From NCBI GenBank assembly GCA_021774015.1, contig JAJFJO010000133.1:1-6452 (forward strand): DNA of 6,452 bases, in the 5' to 3' direction. Positions 1 through 4,945 of the stretch are shown here, one piece after another (the stretch's first letter is position 1; each line of letters begins with the position of its first letter). Source of the stretch: Gammaproteobacteria bacterium (GTDB lineage: Bacteria > Pseudomonadota > Gammaproteobacteria > Coxiellales > Coxiellaceae). The translations under genes were made by a program, and so were the position numbers. The notes beneath the pieces are model-generated. The model was given only the letters and a program-made list of their open reading frames with translations, ran no database searches and was not told the origin of the DNA.

Positions 1-593
1 AAGATCGTGCATCCGTGTTGCGTGGTGCGAAATTTTTTGCGAGTAACTGTATGGCCTGTCATACCATGAAATATTTGGAGCACAATAAAATTGCAAAAGA
101 GGCTGGCATTACTTTAGATAAAATGCCACTTAAAAATAAAGAGTGGTGGCTCGGTATTGTGCCGCCAGATTTAACCTTAATTGCGCGTCAACGCACGGCA
201 GATTGGTTGTATACGTATTTTCATTCTTTCTACAAAGACTCAGGAAGGCCGACGGGCTCTAATAATTTGTTGACGCCAAATGTTAATATGACGAATGTGT
301 TTGCTTCCCTGCAAGGTCAGCAAGAATTATTAAAAGATCAATTTGCGTATTTCGCCAAGAATGGTGTTACTAAGCCGCGCTATTATTCTGTATTAAAGTT
401 AGTGCAGGCGGGCAGCATGACGCCGGAAGAGTTTAATGCTACGATGACAGATCTGGTCAATTTCTTGGTCTATGCGGGTGACCCTGCTAAAGTTGAGCAT
501 CAGCATATCGGTTGCTGGGTGTTAGGGTTTCTCTTTATTTTTTTAATTTTAGCTTTTATGCTTAAAAGAGCTTACTGGAAGGATGTAGAATAA
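1..593 (+). CDS. petC: Cytochrome c1, 3' part (ubiquinol-cytochrome c reductase)
   Basis: Heme-bearing subunit of the cytochrome bc1 complex, which passes electrons from the Rieske protein to soluble cytochrome c on the periplasmic face. The gene enters from the left: the frame is open from base 3 (residues D-R-A-S precede the GTG at 15), so that GTG is internal and the N-terminal signal segment is outside the window. Counting from the codon at 15, the heme c motif CMACH is at residues 12-16, PPDL at 50-53, a conserved W-L-Y-T-Y-F / F-Y-x-D / R-P-T-G stretch at 64-81, and a likely axial methionine at 135 in GSM (assigned by family resemblance). D-L-V-N-F-L-V-Y follows at 146-153. A single C-terminal membrane anchor at about 166-184 ends in the typical Y-W-K-D tail. 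The proline usual in the family's G-M-P motif is replaced by threonine (N-M-T at 91-93). The petA and petB genes should lie just upstream. Family assignment is secure. Confidence 0.96.
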   Translation, partial: DRASVLRGAKFFASNCMACHTMKYLEHNKIAKEAGITLDKMPLKNKEWWLGIVPPDLTLIARQRTADWLYTYFHSFYKDSGRPTGSNNLLTPNVNMTNVFASLQGQQELLKDQFAYFAKNGVTKPRYYSVLKLVQAGSMTPEEFNATMTDLVNFLVYAGDPAKVEHQHIGCWVLGFLFIFLILAFMLKRAYWKDVE

Positions 594-595
594 TT

Positions 596-1207
596 ATGAC
601 TAAACTTCATGAACGAGCAGCAGCAATTTTGGATTATTGGTTTGGTGATCTAGATAATAATTCGAGTTCCTATGGTGAATACTTTACATTGTGGTATGTG
701 AAAAATCCAGACACTGACAGTTTTATTGTGCAAGAGTTTGGTGGTGATTTACAGAAAGCGGTTGCTGGAGAGTATGATGACTGGCTGACGCACTCTGAAG
801 GGCGTATTGCTTTTATTGTTTTGTTAGATCAGTTTAGCCGGAATATTTATAGAGATAAGCCGGAGTCATTTTCACAAGATGCGTTAGCGCTGAAAATAGC
901 TATTGAAGGCATTGAGCTGGGTCATGACAAAGCATTAACCCTGCCTAAACGCGCTTTCTTTTATATGCCATTTGAGCACTCAGAAGATTCGTCTATGCAA
1001 GAAGAGTCAATGCGATTGTTTACAGAATTATTGAATGATGCACCAAATGAGTTAAAAGAATTTGCTAAAGGTGCTTTAGTCTATGCAGAAAAACATAAAG
1101 CTATTATTGATCAATTTGGTCACTACCCACACCGTAATAATATTATAGGCCGAGTATCGACAGCTAAAGAAGTTGAATTTTTACAACAACCCGGATCGTC
1201 TTTTTAG
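596..1207 (+). CDS. DUF924 family protein
   Basis: A complete 203-residue member of the DUF924 family, predicted all-helical, TPR-like and cytoplasmic. Its biochemical role is unknown. Family signatures visible: an N-terminal I-L-D-Y-W-F-G (11-17), L-D-Q-F-S-R-N-I-Y-R (77-86), F-F-Y-M-P-F-E-H-S-E-D (121-131), F-G-H-Y-P-H-R-N (174-181), G-R-x-S-T (185-189) and the terminal P-G-S-S-F. No signal peptide or membrane segment is seen. The ATG lies 2 bases after the petC stop, and the likely ribosome site GGAAGGA (577-583) lies inside the end of petC, so translation is probably coupled to cytochrome c1. In many gammaproteobacteria the gene after petC is sspA, so this neighbour is somewhat unusual. 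The family call is firm; any link to bc1 function is inference from position. Confidence 0.9.
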   Translation: MTKLHERAAAILDYWFGDLDNNSSSYGEYFTLWYVKNPDTDSFIVQEFGGDLQKAVAGEYDDWLTHSEGRIAFIVLLDQFSRNIYRDKPESFSQDALALKIAIEGIELGHDKALTLPKRAFFYMPFEHSEDSSMQEESMRLFTELLNDAPNELKEFAKGALVYAEKHKAIIDQFGHYPHRNNIIGRVSTAKEVEFLQQPGSSF

Positions 1208-1225
1208 ACCTGCTTCTAAAAGCTA

Positions 1226-1648
1226 TTATGAATCACCAGGAAACAACTTAACATTTTTTTGTGGCTTTAGTTTGCAACCCATGGTTGTTATTTTGCTCCA
1301 CGATATTCCGGAATGAACATAAGTGTTGGGAGTTGCCAAAAGTCCCTGTACGGACCCATAACTTTTCTTCCAGCTGAAAGTTGCCCAATTAACACTAACC
1401 GTGCTAAGTTTTGCCATTGGAAAAGACGCTAATGTACAATTCGGGCTCTTAATAGTAAATATAGCAACTCGAGAGTCGAATATAGATGTGATTGTAATGC
1501 GTACTGTGCCTTGCTGGCCATCATCTAAAAATTTTCCTTGAAAGCTTTTATAAATGAGTGTGGGTGGTTTTTTTTCTGCATACAGTGAGGCAGGTAAAAA
1601 CCAAAGTGATAATATAACTAATATGGCGGGGCAATAACTCATCTTCAT
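1226..1648 (-). CDS. Small exported protein of unknown function
   Basis: 140 residues that I do not recognise. The N-terminus is a clear Sec-type signal peptide: a short basic start (MKM), a hydrophobic stretch at about 7-20, and a likely cleavage after L-Y-A at residue 24. The mature part (about 116 residues) is rich in beta-prone S/T/V/I stretches and basic residues. It has only two cysteines, C71 (P-N-C) and C125 (M-G-C-K), which could form one disulphide in the periplasm. No lipobox is seen. Two in-frame ATG codons (1648 and 1642) compete for the start. The upstream one is used here because it gives the better signal peptide; neither has a strong Shine-Dalgarno sequence. It lies 83 bases downstream of ctaE on the same strand with no obvious terminator between, and 18 bases tail-to-tail from the DUF924 gene. 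A real gene is likely from the signal peptide and intact frame, but the function is unknown. Confidence 0.68.
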   Translation of the reverse strand: MKMSYCPAILVILSLWFLPASLYAEKKPPTLIYKSFQGKFLDDGQQGTVRITITSIFDSRVAIFTIKSPNCTLASFPMAKLSTVSVNWATFSWKKSYGSVQGLLATPNTYVHSGISWSKITTMGCKLKPQKNVKLFPGDS

Positions 1649-1682
1649 TTTTCAAGCCGTAGTAATTGTATGTGACGAGTTA

Positions 1683-1688
1683 ATTATA
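1683..1688 (-). promoter_or_regulatory. Candidate -10 element for the exported-protein gene
   Basis: On the minus strand this reads TATAAT, a perfect sigma-70 -10 hexamer, about 35 bases before the start at 1648. I see no good -35 hexamer at 16-18 bases, so it is a weak call in an AT-rich gap. If real, the exported-protein gene can be transcribed separately from ctaE. Confidence 0.3.
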
Positions 1689-1731
1689 GTACAAAATTAG
1701 CAATATACTTTGAGTGTTAAAATAGGTGGGG

Positions 1732-2610
1732 TTACAACCAATACACAAAAATAAACAGCATTAACCACACAACATCCACAAAATGCCAATACCATGCAAC
1801 CGCTTCAAAGCCAAAATGATCTTTGCTGTTAAAGTCTCCTTTGCACATACGATATAAAATCACCGTGAGCATGATGGTTCCAAGACTCACGTGTAAGGCG
1901 TGAAAACCAGTCAGCATAAAAAATGTGGACCCATAGATACCAGATGCTAGTGTTAAACCCTTCTCGGTGTAGGCAATAAAGTATTCATGCGCTTGCATAC
2001 AGATAAATGCAATACCTAATAGAATGGTGCAGAGTTGAAAAGTGATCATTTGCCAATGGCGATTTTTTAGAACGCCCCAGTGTGCGATAGTGATGGTAAC
2101 ACCGCTGGATAATAAGATGGCTGTATTGATTGCTGGGATGCCCCAAGTTTCCATCACCGATTTCGGCCCTTGAAATAAAGCGGGATCTGGGGTTTTGTAG
2201 ACAGGCCAGCCGCCATGAAACCCTGGCCAAAGTAATAAGTGAGTTAATTCGCCATGGCCAGATCCGCCAAGCCAAGGCACAGACAAGACGCGGGTATAGA
2301 AAAGCACACCAAAAAAAGCACTGAAGAACATAACTTCCGTAAAAATAAACCAGATCATTCCCCACCGAAATGAGCGGTCAACTTGTGGGTTTTGTAATAG
2401 GCCAGATCGATTTTCTTTTATCACCGTGCCAAACCAGCCAAATAGCATGCAGATCATAATGGCAATTCCAGTAAAAAAGAGTGTGGGACCGATTTTATTA
2501 CCATGTAACCAATTAGCAAAGCCTAAGAAAAAGAATAATAATGCAATAGAGCCTATGATGGGCCAATAGCTAGGTTTTGGTAAGTAGTAGGAGCTTTTTT
2601 CATCTGACAT
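1732..2610 (-). CDS. ctaE: Cytochrome c oxidase subunit III (aa3 type)
   Basis: Integral inner-membrane subunit of heme-copper cytochrome c oxidase. It does not bind redox metals but stabilises subunit I and its oxygen and proton supply. The 292 residues give seven membrane helices (about 15-33, 42-62, 82-105, 157-180, 189-210, 225-250, 268-290), the full count for bacterial subunit III. Family motifs: R-W-G-M-I-W-F-I-F-T-E-V-M-F-F at 82-96 with the conserved glutamate E92, W-G-I-P-A-I-N-T at 156-163, H-E-Y at 208-210, Y-G-S-T-F-F-M-L-T-G-F-H-A-L-H-V at 226-241, and H-F-G-F-E-A-x-A-W-Y-W-H-F-V-D-V-V-W near the C-terminus. The long loop with P-W-L-G-G-S-G (112-118) fits proteobacterial forms. 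Start: ATG at 2610 with AAGGAA at 2617-2622, 6 bases upstream. Oddity: ctaG/coxA/coxB are not upstream. The next gene in that direction is divergent, so ctaE must have its own promoter in 2623-2820. Confidence 0.97.
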   Translation of the reverse strand: MSDEKSSYYLPKPSYWPIIGSIALLFFFLGFANWLHGNKIGPTLFFTGIAIMICMLFGWFGTVIKENRSGLLQNPQVDRSFRWGMIWFIFTEVMFFSAFFGVLFYTRVLSVPWLGGSGHGELTHLLLWPGFHGGWPVYKTPDPALFQGPKSVMETWGIPAINTAILLSSGVTITIAHWGVLKNRHWQMITFQLCTILLGIAFICMQAHEYFIAYTEKGLTLASGIYGSTFFMLTGFHALHVSLGTIMLTVILYRMCKGDFNSKDHFGFEAVAWYWHFVDVVWLMLFIFVYWL

Positions 2611-2647
2611 GATTTGTTCCTTAAAATAGGTGCAGATAATAGCATGT

Positions 2648-2699
2648 TGGATAAAGTATTACCCTGGAAAGCGCGGTTGCGCGCGTTTATGTTTATCCA
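2648..2699. repeat. Nested inverted repeat with GC-rich core hairpin
   Basis: Outer arms TGGATAAA (2648-2655) and TTTATCCA (2692-2699) are perfect reverse complements. Inside lies a tight GC hairpin, GCGCG (2671-2675), loop GTTG, CGCGC (2680-2684), flanked by AAA (2668-2670) and TTT (2686-2688) that can extend it past one bulged G. The core stands out from its AT-rich surroundings. It lies 38-89 bases upstream of ctaE and could be a leader-RNA hairpin, an operator or an old terminator. It lacks the clean T-run expected of a terminator on either strand. Confidence 0.5.
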
Positions 2700-2723
2700 G
2701 TGTAACAGATTGAGATAGCTAGA

Positions 2724-2757
2724 TGAATCAAGATGTTGCGCTGGTAAACGTGATTCA
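2724..2757. repeat. Short inverted repeat TGAATCA / TGATTCA
   Basis: TGAATCA (2724-2730) and its reverse complement TGATTCA (2751-2757) are separated by 20 bases. At 7 bp it could be chance, but the half-site centres are 27 bases apart in a divergent regulatory gap, so a dimeric regulator site is possible. Low confidence. Confidence 0.25.
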
Positions 2758-2780
2758 ACTGCGTTTTTTAGGATTACCAC

Positions 2781-2796
2781 ACTAGGCTACTAGGCA
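2781..2796. repeat. Tandem 8-base repeat ACTAGGCT/ACTAGGCA
   Basis: Two adjacent copies of an 8-mer differ only at the last base (2781-2788 and 2789-2796). The repeat is visible directly; its function, if any, is unknown. It lies about 25 bases upstream of the weak rightward -35 candidate, so it could be an activator site. Confidence 0.4.
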
Positions 2797-2819
2797 AAAG
2801 AATAAATCGCCAACTGGCC

Positions 2820-2849
2820 TTGCATTTAGAGGTTATTTGAGTCTATATT
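2820..2849 (+). promoter_or_regulatory. Weak candidate promoter for the membrane-protein gene
   Basis: TTGCAT (2820-2825) and TATATT (2844-2849) are separated by 18 bases, about 40 bases before the ATG at 2888. The -10 is good and the -35 matches only its TTG part. No better pair was seen close to the gene. Confidence 0.3.
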
Positions 2850-2876
2850 GCGGTGTATTTTTGGGATTATGGACTT

Positions 2877-2882
2877 AAGGAA
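2877..2882 (+). promoter_or_regulatory. Ribosome binding site that decides the start
   Basis: AAGGAA ends 5 bases before ATG 2888 but only 2 bases before the in-frame TTG at 2885. The spacing favours the ATG, so the protein is taken as 611 residues. Confidence 0.7.
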
Positions 2883-2887
2883 TATTG

Positions 2888-4723
2888 ATGTTGCCCGTTA
2901 TATTAATTCCACTGTGCCTTATGGGGTATTTCTTTCTTATTGCTCAATACAGCAATGTAGCTCGTGCAGCGATACCCGCTATCATCATTTCTATGATTAG
3001 CATGGTTCTCTATGTGGGAGGTCTGCTGGGTGTATTGCAGTTGACAGCTAACACACTATTGTATGTTGGTATTATTGCTTTTATTGGTACGCTTATGGTT
3101 GTTTTGATCCGCGACGAATATGAACACATTGTTAGTAAATCTGCACTATCGTATCTTGCCGTATTGGTAGTGGCACTCACATTAACGCAAATAGGAACCC
3201 ATTATCTGCATAATTGGGATGAGTTTGGGTTTTGGGGGCTTTCAGTTAAGTCTTTATTTGTTTATCAAAAATTGCCTGATACGCACTCTCACATTGGCTT
3301 TTTGGACTACCCACTGGGCGCACCCTTGTTCCAATACTTTATCGTTAATGCATTTGGCGCATTTAAAGTTAATAACGTATATCTGGGCCAGCTTATCTTG
3401 CAAATGTCATTGCTCTTTGCGATTACAGCACTTAGACCTTGGAAAGTGGCTGCGTTTGCGGGAGTTGCGATGATTTTTATTGTGGCAATTTTTGATAAAT
3501 ATTTTCCTTTTTATTTATACGTTGATAATTCTGTATCAATAGCATTTGCAGCCATATTAATTACTTATCGGTTTAGCCGAACACAACGAATAATAACCTT
3601 ACTAACCGTATTGCCACTGCTGTGCTATTTAGTTTTACTTAAGCAAGTTGGGTTGTTGTTGGCATCAGTTGCAATAGCTATTATCGTAATCGATACGCTC
3701 GTTCACCTTAAGCGAAATGCCGAATTCTCACACAATAAAAAGTGGCAGATACTATTGTTGTTATGTGTGTTGCCAGTTGCTGTAATGCTAACTCATATTG
3801 GCTGGAAGCATCACTATGTAAACATGGGAGCACATAAATCCTTTGCAACTCAGAGTATTAGCACGAAAAACACCATCTCTGATATCTTTAATAATACGAA
3901 TGTAAAAGCAGTAGAAACACGACAGAATTTCTTGCACCATTTTATGTATGGCGGCGGTCTTAATAGGTTGGGTGTTAGCCCTGCATATAGTTTATTAATC
4001 TTATTGCTGCTGTATATTTTTATATTTGTAAGATTAAAGTCGGATAATGGTGCAAGAAAAGATATTGTGTATGAAGGTCTTATTTTATTAATGGGCTTGC
4101 TGATTTATGCAATAGGGTTGTTGATTTTATACATTCAGGCGTTTGGTTTTCAAGAAGCGATACGCAATGCTTCGTTTGGTCGTTATATGGCGATCTACTA
4201 TCTTGCTTGGTTTTTTGTTGTAACGGCTGAATTGATCAGCACATTGACGCTAAAAAAAGTACGAAGTTCTTATGGTATCGGTGTGGCGTGGGTGGTGACT
4301 GTCGTATTATTATCTATTAATTCTTTTCATGCGGTTAAACCATTGCCGGAATTTGCACTGGAATCAAAAGCGCTGAATCAATTAGCGAAAATTCCTGGGA
4401 ATCATACGCTGCAAAATACGTTTATTGTTTTGCAGGATCGCTTTGGGTTTGGTGGTTTTGCGATAAAATATATTACGTATCCGTATGCGAAACCAATTAA
4501 TCCAATGAATATTGCTGCGCATAAGCATGTGCCGGAATCTTCATACCTACCTGAACCGCAATTGCGGCAACGGTTAAAACAGTATAAATATCTATATCTG
4601 ATAGCGGTTAGGCGTAATTTTTGGCAAGACTATGGGGCTTTAGTGCCCAGGGTTGGGCGACTCCCTGCGCTGTATAGGATCAGGCATGATGGTAATAAGA
4701 TTAACTTGATGCCCGTGGGTTAG
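2888..4723 (+). CDS. Polytopic membrane protein, putative GT-C type glycosyltransferase
   Basis: 611 residues, mostly hydrophobic, with roughly ten to twelve membrane segments (clear ones near 2-20, 28-50, 57-75, 87-103, 165-181, 187-203, 236-270, 287-303, 366-382, 396-417, 434-452, 463-479) and a soluble C-terminal tail of about 130 residues. The first large loop carries W-D-E-F-G-F-W-G-L (110-118), then D-Y-P-L-G (140-144) and Y-V-D-N-S (211-215). S-F-G-R-Y-M (429-434) precedes a late membrane segment. An acidic D-E pair in the first extracytoplasmic loop and a late R-Y motif are typical of GT-C transferases that use polyprenyl-phosphate sugars, hence the call. Donor and acceptor cannot be told. 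No glycan or O-antigen genes are visible next to it, and it is divergent from ctaE. It could instead be a catalytically uncharacterised membrane relative. The call rests on motifs seen by eye, so only the membrane nature is firm. Confidence 0.6.
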   Translation: MLPVILIPLCLMGYFFLIAQYSNVARAAIPAIIISMISMVLYVGGLLGVLQLTANTLLYVGIIAFIGTLMVVLIRDEYEHIVSKSALSYLAVLVVALTLTQIGTHYLHNWDEFGFWGLSVKSLFVYQKLPDTHSHIGFLDYPLGAPLFQYFIVNAFGAFKVNNVYLGQLILQMSLLFAITALRPWKVAAFAGVAMIFIVAIFDKYFPFYLYVDNSVSIAFAAILITYRFSRTQRIITLLTVLPLLCYLVLLKQVGLLLASVAIAIIVIDTLVHLKRNAEFSHNKKWQILLLLCVLPVAVMLTHIGWKHHYVNMGAHKSFATQSISTKNTISDIFNNTNVKAVETRQNFLHHFMYGGGLNRLGVSPAYSLLILLLLYIFIFVRLKSDNGARKDIVYEGLILLMGLLIYAIGLLILYIQAFGFQEAIRNASFGRYMAIYYLAWFFVVTAELISTLTLKKVRSSYGIGVAWVVTVVLLSINSFHAVKPLPEFALESKALNQLAKIPGNHTLQNTFIVLQDRFGFGGFAIKYITYPYAKPINPMNIAAHKHVPESSYLPEPQLRQRLKQYKYLYLIAVRRNFWQDYGALVPRVGRLPALYRIRHDGNKINLMPVG

Positions 4724-4793
4724 ATTCAAGCGGCCTATTATTAGTTTATGTAAAACAATCGGTTAGGTTAATTCTTGTTTGATCGAATTTTAA
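4724..4793. other. Spacer after the membrane-protein gene
   Basis: AT-rich spacer before the palindrome array. No gene and no clear rho-independent terminator. The only structure is a 5-bp AATTC/GAATT inverted repeat (4770-4774, 4785-4789) followed by a short T/A stretch, too weak to call. Confidence 0.5.
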
Positions 4794-4797
4794 TTTA

Positions 4798-4831
4798 CCC
4801 CTCAAAAATGTATTTTGTTAAATTTGAGGGA
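4798..4831. repeat. Palindrome unit 1
   Basis: CCCTCAAA (4799-4806) pairs with TTTGAGGG (4823-4830), an 8-bp stem with a 16-base loop. The outermost pair is lost (C4798 against A4831), so this is the most decayed unit. The loop is AATGTATTTTGTT followed by AAA. Confidence 0.8.
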
Positions 4832-4842
4832 CTATTTCAACC

Positions 4843-4892
4843 TTTACATACCCCCTCAAATTTGATATTTTTTGAATTTGAGGGGCTGTAAA
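4843..4892. repeat. Palindrome unit 2, longest stem
   Basis: CCCCTCAAATT (4852-4862) pairs perfectly with AATTTGAGGGG (4875-4885), 11 bp with a 12-base loop. Outside it TTTACA (4843-4848) and TGTAAA (4887-4892) are also reverse complements, giving a second 6-bp stem across a small asymmetric internal loop. This is the best-formed hairpin of the three. Confidence 0.85.
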
Positions 4893-4903
4893 TCAGAATA
4901 CTT

Positions 4904-4941
4904 CACCCCTCAAAAATGTATTTTGTTGGGTTTGAGGGGTG
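4904..4941. repeat. Palindrome unit 3, overlapping the ATPase gene start
   Basis: CACCCCTCAAA (4904-4914) pairs perfectly with TTTGAGGGGTG (4931-4941), an 11-bp stem with a 16-base loop. The ATG at 4916 lies in the loop. The right arm contains the GAGGGG that is the best ribosome binding site for the TTG at 4946, so folding of the RNA would hide it. Confidence 0.85.
4934..4939 (+). promoter_or_regulatory. Ribosome binding site inside palindrome 3
   Basis: GAGGGG lies 6 bases before TTG 4946, an ideal spacing. The ATG at 4916 has no purine-rich stretch before it (only CCCCTCAAAA), so this site argues for the TTG start. It is also the right arm of the hairpin. Confidence 0.6.
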
Positions 4942-4945
4942 TAAA

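Larger units (their letters stand above)
2611..2887. other. Divergent intergenic region between ctaE and the membrane protein
   Basis: 277 bases without a convincing gene. It must contain the promoters of both divergent neighbours. It holds a nested inverted repeat (2648-2699), a second inverted repeat (2724-2757), an 8-base tandem repeat (2781-2796) and a weak rightward promoter candidate (2820-2849), each listed separately. A minus-strand reading frame over much of it overlaps the ctaE start out of frame and has no family-like features, so it is not called. Confidence 0.6.
4794..4945. repeat. Array of three palindromes with exact 54-base period
   Basis: Left arms CCCCTCAAA start at 4798, 4852 and 4906. 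Right arms TTTGAGGG start at 4823, 4877 and 4931. Both series step by exactly 54 bases, so the dyad centres are evenly spaced (about 4814, 4868, 4922). Units 1 and 3 are identical over 23 bases (4797-4819 and 4905-4927). Unit 2 keeps the arms but has a different loop. A flanking TTTAC(A)/TGTAAA pair is partly kept (4794, 4843-4848, 4887-4892, 4940-4945). There are no unique spacers between long identical repeats and no cas genes, so this is not a CRISPR array. It abuts the ATPase gene and its last unit holds that gene's ribosome site. I infer a cis-acting site for the neighbouring ATPase or its regulator; this is unproven. Confidence 0.85.

Noticed and set aside
15..17. GTG at 15 as the start of petC
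   Set aside because: The frame is open upstream to base 3, and cytochrome c1 needs a signal segment before the heme motif, so the gene is cut by the window edge.
1212..1223. GCTT-CTAA-AAGC hairpin between the convergent genes as a terminator
   Set aside because: The stem is only 4 bp and lacks a T-run on either side.
2130..2324. 64-residue plus-strand reading frame opposite ctaE
   Set aside because: Antisense shadow of ctaE without a ribosome site or recognisable motif.
1985..2365. 126-residue minus-strand reading frame inside ctaE
   Set aside because: Lies wholly within ctaE in another frame, with no family features; a shadow of a strongly supported gene.
2553..2780. 75-residue minus-strand reading frame across the ctaE start
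   Set aside because: Overlaps ctaE out of frame and covers its promoter and inverted repeats; composition is not protein-like.
3219..3473. 84-residue plus-strand frame within the membrane-protein gene
   Set aside because: Out-of-frame shadow of the 611-residue gene.
4770..4789. AATTC/GAATT hairpin as terminator of the membrane-protein gene
   Set aside because: A 5-bp AT-rich stem with a 10-base loop and an interrupted T stretch is too weak.
4808..4891. 27-codon leader peptide starting in palindrome 1
   Set aside because: No ribosome site before the ATG, and its sequence is explained by the repeat; kept only as an in-frame observation.
4794..4945. CRISPR array
   Set aside because: Only three units, divergent in sequence, each an internal palindrome, with no unique spacers between long identical repeats and no cas genes in the window.
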